In this document: piece after piece, positions 48,809-59,900 of the stretch | How positions within the stretch are numbered: the first letter of the stretch is position 1 | Layout: each line of letters begins with the position of its first letter | From: Solea solea | Taxonomy: Eukaryota; Chordata; Actinopteri; Pleuronectiformes; Soleidae | Assembly (NCBI RefSeq): GCF_958295425.1 | Contig: NC_081146.1 | Location: 19,663,458-19,727,457 of the forward strand | Length of the DNA stretch: 64,000 bases | Reading direction: 5' to 3' | Notes under the pieces: generated by a model | The model's input: only the letters and a program-made list of their open reading frames with translations | What the model was told of the DNA's origin: nothing | Database searches by the model: none | Translations under genes and position numbers: made by a program

Positions 48809-51800
48809 GGTACAATTTAGTGCAGATCTGTGTAACAGTAATGGTGGTGGTAGTGGATGTCTCTTTGGGAGAACTTCCTACTTTTTGAATTCTTCCACTT
48901 TCACATTAAACTTTTTGACCAATCCAGAGGCCCTCCATACACCTCGACTTCCTGTATTTATGATTATATTTTACTGTGGATAAGGCTTATGTCTGACAGA
49001 AACAAATGTCAAACACAACCACAGAAAACACATAGGTTAGACCAAGACATTCAGTACTTATCCTTATGAGAACCTAACAACCTTACAAAATACACAGTAT
49101 TTACCTGGTATTGAGTGGCAATCTGTCTTTTCTGCTTCAAATTATTATATCTTTGAGAAATGCTTCATGCATTTAAGCATAACCTGAACATGCCACAACA
49201 TCTCTTTTATGACCAAGTACAACCACGATGGAAGAATCTCATCTTACTCTCCTGTCAAAACTTGAACCTTGCAAATCATGTTTTAGCTCTTTGTTTTACT
49301 TAGAAGGCAAAGAGAAATGTTTCCTCATGTCTCTGTTCTCACCAGGACCAGGCAGGTGTCCACCAAAGCGAAGGTCCCCGAGCGTCCGATCCCAGCGCTG
49401 CAGTGGACCACTGAGGGACCGTGCTCCGGGCTCAGCGAGCCTGATTCCCGGACCTTGAGGAGGAAGTTGAGGAAGGAGGCAGGAGATTCTGGAACACCAA
49501 AGTCAGGCCACGTTGTGTAGTGAAAGTGGTAGATCTCTCTCGACTCCCCCGTCTATGACAGAAAACATAAAGTTGCATATAAAGTGCTCTGTACGACTAG
49601 GGTGCATTTCACTAGTAGACTGAAACTATAATATAAGATTTAAGAATATATAAGATATAAGAAGTTGTCTCCTGTCTAAGCTCACCTTTATGTTCTGCAG
49701 TTCGAGCAGTCGGATTGTGTAATAGAAACGGTCCTCCTCTGAAAGTAGCCTGACAACAAAGCCCATGTCTGTGAAAGACATCTGATGTTCCTTAGAGGTG
49801 GGCCAGTACTGTGCACACTTTTCCTGTTAAAACAGAATCATTTCACTCAGTCTGGAAAATAAAAAAATCCAATGTAGTGTGTGATGACTGCCGCACTGCC
49901 AGTACAGACTGCATTGAAGTTAATGTTTCACAAACTTCATTTCAAACAGTGAAATATACTATGATACATTTTCCAGTATTTATGCTAAGCTAAGTTTCTT
50001 CTTGAATGGCTGAACATGAGAGTAGTACACATCTTCTCATTCAATACTCAGCAAGCATGCAACTTTATATCAATCTGGTCTTTTAGAATCTAGGCTTATC
50101 AAATCTAATCTATTTTATTTGTATTGCCAAAATTCACAAATCACAGTTTGCCTCAAGGCTCTGTGCAATCTGTACACATCGCAATATCCTCCGTCCTTAC
50201 ACCCTCGGTTTGGAAAGGTGTGTGATGTTTATGCCACATTCTGTGTGTTGTAGAATCATCAATTGAATATGTAAGTGCCAATGTCCTTTACAACACCTTG
50301 GAACATCTTACCCTAAACATTTGTACAAAACAGGCAAGAGGAAAATGTGATGAATGAATGATTAGCAGGTGCAGAAGTCAGTGTACTCACCGATCCCTTT
50401 TCAATGACTCTGTTGAGCATTATAACAGCTTTGCAACACTGCTGCCAAACCATCAGCCAGAAATGACCACAGGTGTTCCTCAAAGGCCCCTGCAGCAGTA
50501 AACGAAAAGCACATGGAGAAAACTCCACTGTAAGGTCAAGGTCCTAAATGTAACGCAGACAGTGTCATTTATAAAGCATATGATGCCCATACCTGAGAAA
50601 GAATGTAAGCTCTTTGGGCTTCTTCCATCATCACTAAACTTGCATTGATGTAGTCGTTGTCAGAGTTTTCAAGTTTTACTCGACTGTGATCATCTGGAAC
50701 AAGGTGGAAGATCACAGAAAAGTTACAAATCATAGCAGACATTGGTGGCAGTACATTCCAAACTCTCATTAAATCTCTTGTCATATGACTCACATGGGCT
50801 AACATCTCTGTAGCGGTTCAAATTCCGATTTGCTGGAAGTTTTGCCACTTTATAAGGATATTCGCTGGCTTGGTTGCGGATCTCCTGTTGGAAACAAGAT
50901 GTTAGCAGTCTCTCTTCCAGTCAGCAAAATCAATGGAAGACCCAGTGCATACATTTGATATAGAAACATCCCACAGTAGCAAGTAGCATTCAATGACAGC
51001 ATTTATTCAATGACCAAGTAAAGAAAGTAGGGAAAGCACTAGGATAATGCAAACCTCTGCCAAGGCTGCTTGTTTCCCCACAATATCAATCCATTCAAAA
51101 GGTTAACCATATACATACACATTATTACCACCAAAATGTAATAATTTTTTCTCTGAGCTATAACCTAACATGACCTGACATTTTTCTTTCGACTCTTCGA
51201 GTTATACTGCTCAAAGTCACAGACAAATGCACGTACACACCTCGGTAGAGGTAATAAAAGTTCTGTATTTATTGTATATCTGTCCCAACATGTACTCTTT
51301 TGCTATGATTTTATTTGCCAAGCTATTGTGTCACACTGTCACGTGTTACTGTTTCTACAAATTACTTTCATTGTGTGAATGAGGTGCGGCCAAAGATGAT
51401 CTATGAGCCTCTGCAATTGTATCTTTCTGCTAAATAACACATCCAACAGAAACAGGTTTGTTGATTAATGACAGACTTCAAAAATAAGCCTAATGAAGTA
51501 TTATTTATTTATTTTGGCTACAAAAATTCCACAAATATTGTGCAGTAATTATAATATTTCAGTCATCACAACATCATCAGAAGTTTGATTTACTGCCTCC
51601 ATGTCAAATTATTTTAATACAAACACAACAGATAGTTAACAATCGATACAATCCTTTCCCTCACTTACATACAGTCCTTATGATTTATTTTTAATGTGCC
51701 TTAGTAGAGAGCCACATCTTTCGTTGTGACTGATTATGATATTAAGCGAATTACTTTTCACTAAAACAAAAAAACAGCACATCTGCGATGTTTCTGACCA

Positions 51801-52816
51801 GCAGAAGACCTGTTAAAGATTAAGAATCGAAAAATAATTTTATTAAACCCCCCCCCCCCCCCCAGTTGTCACAATAATATCGCAAATCACAATTATTTTG
51901 GTCAGAATAATCGTTGTGGGGAAACATTTGTATCTTTCCATGCTGAGCTATAATATTAAAGATGTTTTCATTTAAGGTTTGTTGTTTTGAGGTGTAATGT
52001 TGTTGTAATTTTGTAGTTTCACTTAGGTTGGTTGTGTATGCACTGTACTTTATTTTCTATTTAATAACCGTTTACAAGCTTGTAGTGTCATTATTCAGTG
52101 GCTGAGAAGAAAGTTGGTTAATTTTACTTGTGAACAGCTACAAATTACACTCTGAAAATGTATATGTTTTAACTCTCCTGTTATCTGGCAACTTCAGCAC
52201 AGTTAATCACAATAATAACTTCGTGTATAAGAAGACTGTTAAGCTGACTTCAGTGATGGCTACACAACATCTTTAGTTAAACGTTATCTTCTGGTTACTA
52301 GCCAGTATAGACACGATTATAACCAAAGTTAAAGAGGGAACCGAGGTGTTGTTCACTGAAGGTTGCTTTCTCTTGGACAGCTGATGGCAAAACACACGCG
52401 CTTTTCTCTGGAAGTCCTCATGAATTCTCAGAAACTGCGGCTGACGTCTGCTAGCATTAGCATTAGCTAGCCGAGTGCGGCTGTCGCACGTTTTCTAACG
52501 AGCTCTGTAGCTACGGAAGTCAGCGACCAGTAGCGCCGACTGCCACTTTCACACTCGCCTTTGCTCCGGTGCTTAACACCGTATACTACATTCCCACCAT
52601 GTGCTGTAGCCTATGCGGTCTGACTGTGTCAGCCACGGAGCTAAACGTGGTAAAAAAGACAGAGAAAAGTGTCTTACGGGCTGTCTACCAACTTAGCTGG
52701 CTAAGTAAGTTAGCAACTGATCGTCATAGAAACACAAGAGGCCCAGTGTCCGGACTTACATTGTAGAGGTTTTGCCATCCCCCGGACGAATCGATGTCCT
52801 CAAATTCTTGCTCCAT
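45173..52816 (-). CDS. ptpn2: PTPN2 (TC-PTP), non-receptor tyrosine phosphatase, ER-tail form (9 exons)
   Basis: Class I phosphotyrosine phosphatase; family members dephosphorylate JAK1/3, STATs and receptor kinases. Exons in gene order: 52816-52760, 50884-50794, 50693-50593, 50489-50391, 49823-49686, 49552-49343, 48359-48195, 46671-46466, 45356-45173. Junctions are GT-AG, phases agree, and 1251 nt give 416 residues (human long form 415). The PTP domain shows NRYRDV (Tyr44), NDYINASL, the WPD loop (Asp179), the signature [11 protein letters not shown] (Cys213, Arg219) and IQTPDQ (about 259-264). A divergent linker (288-355) carries seven prolines in a row (305-311). A basic KKRHREER...ERKREK stretch (about 356-387, possible bipartite nuclear signal) precedes a hydrophobic tail (about 395-413) that would anchor it to the ER. 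The tail and basic pairs favour PTPN2 over the close paralogue PTPN1, as does SEH1L next door; a fish a/b paralogue suffix cannot be set. Confidence 0.94.
46867..46893. repeat. (AT)n run, insertion site of the hAT relic
   Basis: A TA dinucleotide run directly abuts the left end of the hAT relic; a shorter one follows its right end. Confidence 0.85.
46894..47792 (+). mobile_element. Non-autonomous or decayed hAT DNA transposon with BED-finger exon
   Basis: The ends are inverted repeats: left TTAGGGATGTAACGAT and right, read on the other strand, TTAGAGATGTAACGAT. The flanks are (AT)n, so the 8-bp target duplication cannot be read. The plus strand inside (about 47155-47323) encodes a BED-type zinc finger: SEIWAYFVF, then CRKC, then SHLRDHH. 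A one-base frame change lies at or after the A-run near 47245-47257, and a GTAAGTC donor-like site follows at about 47323. This matches the first coding exon of a hAT (ZBED-like) transposase. An internal AT-rich palindrome lies at about 47555-47615 beside a (GT)n run. The rest of the transposase is missing, so the copy cannot be autonomous. Confidence 0.75.
47140..47323 (+). pseudogene. Broken BED zinc-finger exon of a hAT transposase
   Basis: An open stretch starts upstream and reads the DNA-binding BED finger up to ISAK, then leaves frame; the matching continuation ([11 protein letters not shown]) lies in the next frame. The finger pattern is C-x2-C, then H-x3-H. The shift is close to a nine-adenine run, a common slippage site. 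No catalytic RNase H-like core of a hAT transposase is seen in the element. The intact zinc-ligand residues show what it was, but the product would be truncated. Confidence 0.65.
48766..48808. repeat. (AAC)n microsatellite
   Basis: About thirteen AAC units in PTPN2 intron 6. It is a simple repeat with no coding role and a likely length-variable marker. Confidence 0.9.
50100..50215. repeat. Teleost interspersed repeat fragment
   Basis: The stretch with ATTTGTATTGCCAAAATTC, then CACAGTTTGCCTCAAGGC and a TCCGTCCTTACACCCTCGG-type end resembles a very common perciform repeat read as a short non-coding fragment. It lies in PTPN2 intron 4. Named from memory of fish genomes only; class not assigned. 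Confidence 0.5.
50885..52759 (-). other. PTPN2 intron 1
   Basis: Contains an interspersed repeat at about 51640-51930 with a 16-base C run (51848-51863). Nearer exon 1 (52.38-52.75 kb) the sequence is richer in CG and may be part of the promoter or first-intron regulatory region. No coding exon was recognised. Confidence 0.6.
51640..51930. repeat. Interspersed repeat, copy 1 of 2 in the window
   Basis: Matches 63680-63960 over about 280 bases by eye: both share TACAGTCCTTATGATTT/TGCAGTCCTTGTGATTT, then AATGTGCC, AGAGAGC, ACATCTTTC, then the AATTATTTTGGTCA and ATAATCGTTGTGGG ends. The region is non-coding. The GGTCA...AATCGTTGTGGG edge is typical of fish hAT mini-elements, but the class is inferred. 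Confidence 0.6.
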
Positions 52817-53941
52817 TATGTCGCAGTTTGTGCCCCGAGACACTCGGTGTATGAGCACGAAGTGTTTGAAGCACCGCTTACTTTCTGTCCGCCATATAAA
52901 CAGCCAGAGTGTGTGTTTAATCCTGGAGATCCCAGCGGGAAGTCTGATGCTCCCACAGCACACACACACATGCACTCTGACTGAGTGGGGTTGCCAGTTG
53001 CGCGTTTATCTCTCGACGCACCGCAACGAATAGCTACAGCCTTGTAGTGCTGGCAACCAGCAGCTGGTTCATTTATTGATATATCAAGGGAAGGAAATCC
53101 CATTGAGATCTGACCAAGAAGTTTTTACAGTAACTGATACGTATCAATTATGTTTTCTTCTTTAAACATTATTTGAGTCAGCAAAGCTAGTCAAGCCAGT
53201 CTATTTTATTTAGATTTCTTTTTAAATAAAAACATTTTGCTCGAAGAAAACTGTTATTATGTAATTCACAACTCTTACAAAGAAGCATCTGCATAAAACA
53301 CAAGGTGATTCTTGACAATTAACATAACAAAACACATTTCTACAACGTACCAAAAAGTAAAAGAGGCTCAATTTGTAAGTAAATAAATAAATAAATAAAA
53401 ATATAGAAATTCACTTAAAAGTCAAATTTATATGGGGTGCCGTTTGACATTGGGTCTGCTTTTTTTGTTTTTTAGAAAAACCTATATCACTGCTGAATCT
53501 GATGTTAGACGAAACCAAAATGATGTCAATAAATGTAAACACGATAAAAACAAAACCTGGCAACCCCTTCTGTAATGTAACGTAATGTAAAGGTGCTTCT
53601 CGCTCACAGTGACGCACGCACACACACACGCGCGATAGTTTCTCTTAAAGCGTATTTATTATTTAATTGTTTGTTTTTTCAAAGTATCTCAAACGCATTG
53701 ATCAATGAGCTTACTGTTTGCAGTGCATGTGTACTGTGTAGTTTATTAGTAATAGTAGTAGTGCGCCCCCTTGTGGTAAAGATTGTTGCACACACTCACA
53801 ACACAGTACGAGGACCCGCCAAACACACACACACACACACTCAAACGCTCACTCTCTCTCTCTCTCTCTCACACACACATACACATGACAGGCCTTTTGG
53901 CTAACCCGTGTAGCTAGTGTTTTCAGCACGTTGTCTGAACC
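52817..53941. promoter_or_regulatory. Divergent promoter interval PTPN2/SEH1L
   Basis: The two start codons face away from each other 1.1 kb apart. The flanks near both genes contain CG dinucleotides, and the SEH1L side carries a CA/CT/CA compound microsatellite at about 53821-53886 that would fall in or next to its 5' UTR. An AT-rich centre (53.1-53.55 kb) separates the two ends. No TATA box is convincing. Whether one shared or two separate promoters are used cannot be seen from sequence. Confidence 0.5.
53821..53886. repeat. Compound (CA)n-(CT)n-(CA)n microsatellite in SEH1L upstream region
   Basis: Runs of AC, then TC, then AC sit 55-120 bp upstream of the SEH1L start codon. They are likely transcribed as 5' UTR or lie at the promoter. 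Confidence 0.85.
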
Positions 53942-56900
53942 ATGTTTGTTGCGCGCAGTATCGCAGCAGATCACAAAGATCTAATCCACGATGTGTCTTA
54001 CGATTTCCACGGCCGGAGAATGGCAACCTGTTCCAGTGACCAGAGTGTCAAGGTAAGTGATGTGGAGCGGGCGTCACTTTGCTAATGTTAGCGTTAGCTG
54101 TTACACATAGCGTGTGAACATCACCCACATTCGCAAAGTCTTTAGCTCATTGTTGTATTTGCAGACGGTTTGCGACTGTTAGCAGTCGCACATCACGTTG
54201 CAGTATTTGTTAAACTCGCTGTTGTGACTTTTACTGGCATATTTAGCTTGTCTGCTAGCTACTGTGCCGGTAGCATACAAGCTAGGGTAGCTGTGTGGAA
54301 GTTGTATGAGAGTTTATAAAGTACACGAATTCTCCCCCTGCTCATAAAGTGCACAGTTTAGTAGTGATGGAATCCAAGCGAGAGGTCAAGAATAAGTTAA
54401 GGATCTCTATATCTGATACTCGATACCAATAATATCGAGAAACAACGATTCTGTGATAATCAATATATTGCAAGACAATCATATTACATAACATTACATT
54501 ACATGTCATTTAGCAGACGCTTTTATCCAAAGCAACTTACAATGGCCATATATCACGATATCTGAAAGATGAGAAGTTAGTGTAGCATGTAAGCACTGAC
54601 AGCCTACATCTGCTAAGTTATAAAATGTTCAAACACTTTTTTTTATGGATAAAAGATCTTACAAACCTTAGTTGTAAATCTTCCTTTGGGTGTGGTGAAA
54701 ATGACCAGATCAATGGCTAATCCTGTTGCTTCAGGATCCAGTATATTGTCCTGTGTTAGGAACACAATATCAACACAAAGTAATGCAGGTAGTGCTCAAA
54801 TCACAGATGTGATTTACAACTGTATTTGACCCGACCCTACATCTTGAGGAAAATCTGGATCAGTAAAACAAGTGGTATCTCATGATACGATATGCAATAC
54901 ATGGTCCACAATACTAATAATATCACAATACAATGGCGGAAGTTACCTGGCTGAAGAAGAGAGAGTTTATAGTGGGATAATGACAGGGAAAGCTATGTTA
55001 AGAGATGCCCCATCCACATTCAATACATATACTTTATGCATTCTCTATGTTGTGAATAAATAGAGAAATCCTGCACTTTTAACCTTTCCCGGGCGTTTTG
55101 TTTCCTTCAGATATATCAGTCAGATATCATGATGTATCGCTATATGATACTCTTGCACAGAATCGTTGTATCGTGATATTGTTGTTTTCGTGGATGATGT
55201 ATCGCACAGGTACCCTGTGATTCCCACCCCTACTTTACATGCCAAGGAGATTAAGAAATTTAAACAGCCATGATTATTTACACACATTTATTTTAGTGCA
55301 GTATTTTTTCTTTATTATTGTGATTGTTATTTCAGGTTTGGGACAAAAGTGAAAATGGAGAGTGGCACTGCACAGCCAGTTGGAAGGTAAAACCACCTCC
55401 CGTCTTTGTATTTTTTTGGCAGATCATACACTGATCATGGGTACAGCTTGAAATTGAAACCTATTTTCCTCAGACACACAGCGGATCAGTATGGAGAGTG
55501 ACCTGGGCTCATCCGGAATTTGGGCAGGTTCTTGCTTCCTGCTCCTTTGACAGGACAGCTGCTGTCTGGGAAGAGATTGTTGGGGAGTCCAACGACAAAC
55601 AGAGAGGACTGAGCCACTGGGTCAGTACAACTGGAAATTTTATATCTAAATACTAGGTACTTCCTTCCTGTTAAGGAGCTTTCTGCAGCGTTATGATGCT
55701 GACTATGCTGGAATGATGACAGCGAACGCCACTAACTTGTATGCAGTTTTCTAAAGTTTTCTGTTTGTGGTGCAAGATCTGACCCAAGTGTTTCACATTG
55801 CTTTGGTTTTAGATAAAGAGAACCACTCTGGTGGACAGTAGAACCTCAGTGACGGATGTGAAGTTTGCCCCTAAACACATGGGACTCATGTTGACCACCT
55901 GCTCTGCGGACGGAGTGGTGAGGATTTACGAGGCTCCTGATGTGATGAACCTGAGTCAGTGGTCTCTGCAGCACGAGATCTCCTGCAAGCTCAGCTGCAG
56001 CTGCATCTCCTGGAATCCCTCCAGGTTAGAATTTATATATGAATATGAAAAATGCTGTGTCAGTGAAGGGTCTGGAAAGTTATTAAAGTATGTCTTACTC
56101 TGCAAAAAACACTAGTTCTAGGAAGTAAAACTTAATTTACTGAAGAATTTAAGTTAGAAGTCCAATACTAAATGTATTATCTACTCACTGTAAATTTGTT
56201 TAACATGGACAAAGTAACACTAGTTTTCTCCAAACAGAAATGTATAAATATAATTTAACTAAGTACTTAGGGTTTATGTCAAAACCTAATCAAATACATG
56301 CAATATGATCATTGTTGAATTGTGGTAGAGGGCCTGATGGCACATAGTTTAAGTTTAAATTCATTTCATTAAATCATGTTTTTCTCAAACGCAAATGTAT
56401 TTCATTTTTCATATAGTCTGGCCAAATATTATGGCAGAGTCTCACACATAATGCATTGCACAAACATTGATTTTAGTTTCATGTTTATGTTTATGAATAA
56501 GTCGTCATATTTTTCCTCCTGCTATTGCCATAAAAGCATTCATAGCATCATATCTGTTTTAGTGCAATTGCATTAAGGGCAGGTCCAAACCTATTCGTTC
56601 TCATGACAGTGAAGTGATCATTGCAGCAGGTGCACTTACTCTTTACTCCAACTTAATTAATCCTGCGGCCATTTTGGCCATAACATGCAGTGCCATTCCC
56701 TTTTAAAGAACAACCACCTGTAGGTTGATGGTGGATAGTGAGTTTGTGCATGTGTTGGTGTCAAATTTAGTTGCTACTTTTTTCTCCTCACCACTCAGCT
56801 CTCGAGCGCACCCACCAATGTTTGCAGTTGGAAGTGACGACAGCAACGTGTCATACGGTGGGAAAGTTCAGGTCTATGAATACAATGAAAACACAAGGTG

Positions 56901-59900
56901 AGTGTTGTGTTTACTATGGCTGCATCAACTGATTATTTTATCAATTGATTGATTAGTTGTTTGGCTAATCAATTGTATTGTTTTGTCCACAAATTAAATT
57001 TTTTTCGGTTTTAATGATTACTTTGTTATATGAAGCAAAATAACACAATTTTCCACTTTTAAGAAGCTGAAAAATCAGAGAGCTTTATCTTAACTATTTA
57101 AAAAAACACTCAAATATTTGGTGATGATTAATTGATTAATAACCAACTAATCATTGCAGCCCCAGTGTTTAACCTCTCAAACATAACAATTCAAACAATA
57201 AAAATATTTAACTTTGTTGTTTTTATTACTAACATTTTTATTTATCATTGTCATGAAGGAAATATGCTAAAGCCGAGACACTGATGACGGTCACTGATGC
57301 AGTTCATGATATTGCATTTGCTCCAAACCTGGGAAGATCTTTCCATGTCCTCGCCATTGCAACAAAAGATGTCCGAATCTTTAAGCTTGTTCCTATGAGG
57401 TGACAAATTTGTTTACTTTTGTTTTTATTGACGAGTCTTGTACGACTCAAATGTGTAGAGTTTGGTGTAACTGCTTAAATTCTGCATTTTGTGTCAGAAA
57501 TGAGAATCTTACCACAGTGTCAACTGAGTTTTCTGTCTCTTGGATCCACCTGACAGGAAGGACAGCACCTCCACAGGACCCACTAAGTTTGAGGTGCAGA
57601 TTATGGCTCAGTTTGACAACCACAACTCCCAGGTCTGGCGTGTGAGCTGGAACATCACCAGCACGTTGTTGGCGTCTTCTGGGGATGATGGATGTGTGCG
57701 TCTCTGGAAAGGTTGGGAGGATTTGATACCTGATTTGATGATTTGATGGCTGATTATGTGACTTCCTTTAATTTTAATGCACTGAGCTAAAACACTGTTT
57801 GATAATAACCCTAAATATCTTTGTTAAAAAACTGATGCCATGCGTCGAATGACATATGGTTGGTTAAGCTGCAAGAAAGTGAACCATATGGTGTGTACAC
57901 TGAAGCATGGGCTGCATTTTTCTGAATTAACTGAGGTTATTGCTGACAAAGCAGGGTGGATTTATCAAGTCCACAGGACATTTGAAGAAGAAAAGCACAA
58001 TGCACAGCTAAATGGCTCTGTGTGAAAACCTTAAAGGTCAACACAGGCTTTGAGACAGAAGGGTGACATGCAGTCTGGACCTGAGCTAATGGTCTCCTCG
58101 TAGATCCTGAGTGCAGGTGGGATCAGTGGGGAGGGACTGGCAGTGGATATGTGGCTGTGTGTTGTAAGAGGGTGTGAGGAGTTTGTGTATGTGTGTTAGC
58201 TGGTGATGGTCCTGCAGGTACTTCTATACAAAGATTGTGATATTTTGCCATGAGGAGCACTACTCATTATGCCACATTTTTGTTCAATAGTTTGAACTGA
58301 GTCTGGTTAATAATTTAATTGCAGCATGTATTGTGATATAATTTCCTTCAGTACAGATGTATCAAAGGTATAATTAATTTTTAATATAAGGGTTAGAAAT
58401 ACCTTTTAATTTGAACTTTGAATGTTTCTCTGTTTTAACAAGTGCTGTTTTTTGACTGTAGTTAAAATCACAATTAACTGGATTCAACAATTTTCACTCA
58501 AGAGCTGTCTTCAGTTGTCGCGTATTCATCAAGAAAATCATCAATATTGAGTGATTTATAAATTGTTTTACTGCGATAAATTTTAAGCAATATTGTTCAG
58601 TAATGGGGAGGGAGTCGGTACAGAGAAATATTGGATATTTTGACTGATACAAATAAACATTAAATGTTTTGTGAATTAGCATTAAAAAAAATCATTGACA
58701 TTTTTAGTCCACTAGATGGTGTCAAGAGCTCACTCTCACTAGAGCTGTTGTGTGGAAATATCACAAAGTATTTTGCAAATACTCGTATCGTGATAATATC
58801 GTGTCGTGGTGTCTCTTGGGATGTCCAGCCCTAATTTGAACCAATCGCCGTGTTATGCCAGTGTAACGTTTTGAGGCGGCATGTCAGCTTTTCAGAATCT
58901 TAAGACATGATGCATTTATTTATTTAAAACGGTCAATTAAAAACACTTAAATATTACTGACGTCAATCCCTGTGTCTCTGTAGCAAACTACATGGACAAC
59001 TGGAAGTGTACCGGCATTCTGAAGGGAGACGGCAGCCCACTCACCAGCTCCTCAGGTCAGCCCACGGCCATGAGCACCGTGGTGGGCTCGTCTGTTCAGA
59101 CACCGCAGAATTCAGTGAACGGGATGTCTGCAGGAAGGTAGGTGGCGTGGTGCGTCTGCCACCACTCACCCAGCCCAACCTGGACCAGTCAGAAACTGAC
59201 AACTTACTATGCCTCTCACACTGACTGGGACTGCAGCAGCTGCTCACTGACAAACTACTGGGCTCACACTCACCCAGTGCTGCACTAATGCAAAGAGCTT
59301 GGCTTCCAGCAAACAGGTTCTGGGCATCAAGCCTTTAGAGCCCAGTGTGTTGTGGTGTTTGTTTGTTTGTTTTTTTAAGCGATATCCTCTTGATACAGTG
59401 TGAATGGACGCACGTCATTGTAAGAGTGATTTAGCGCTGACCATTTTCTTGGTATAATAAGTAAAATAAAGCTGTTTATATTCATTTGATATGTGACTAT
59501 TATTTTAGTCATAGTATTGTTCAAATATGCAGCAGAACTGCTCTGTCGTTAAGAATTTCAGCATTTTGTCAAATAGAAATGTTATAAGAATTAGTTTAAA
59601 ATTAACATTTGATCATCCAGTAACTTCATTACTGTTATCATTAAAGGGCATTGAAGTTGAAGCTCAATAATTTTCTCAACAAACCTTCTCCTACTTTTAG
59701 TTTTAGAGTTTTCAGTATTCTTGAACATATCCTCGAGCAAATGTTACCAAACGCTTTGCTGAGCAGAAGGACAGCTTGAATCAATCTCATTAACCTGAAA
59801 TAACAATATGATATAGCATATACACACACATTGTGTGGGCATGAATACAGCCACTGGCACTGAGGACTTCACAGTGTGTGTAAAGGGCATTAATGAATGA

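Noticed and set aside
45173..52816. PTPN1 (PTP1B) instead of PTPN2
   Set aside because: The C-terminal basic stretch, tail and SEH1L/CEP76 neighbours all fit PTPN2; PTPN1 lies in a different gene neighbourhood.
53593..53904. Plus-strand open stretch upstream of SEH1L
   Set aside because: Its tail is a microsatellite translation (HTHTHT, LSLSLS) and it lies in the promoter interval.
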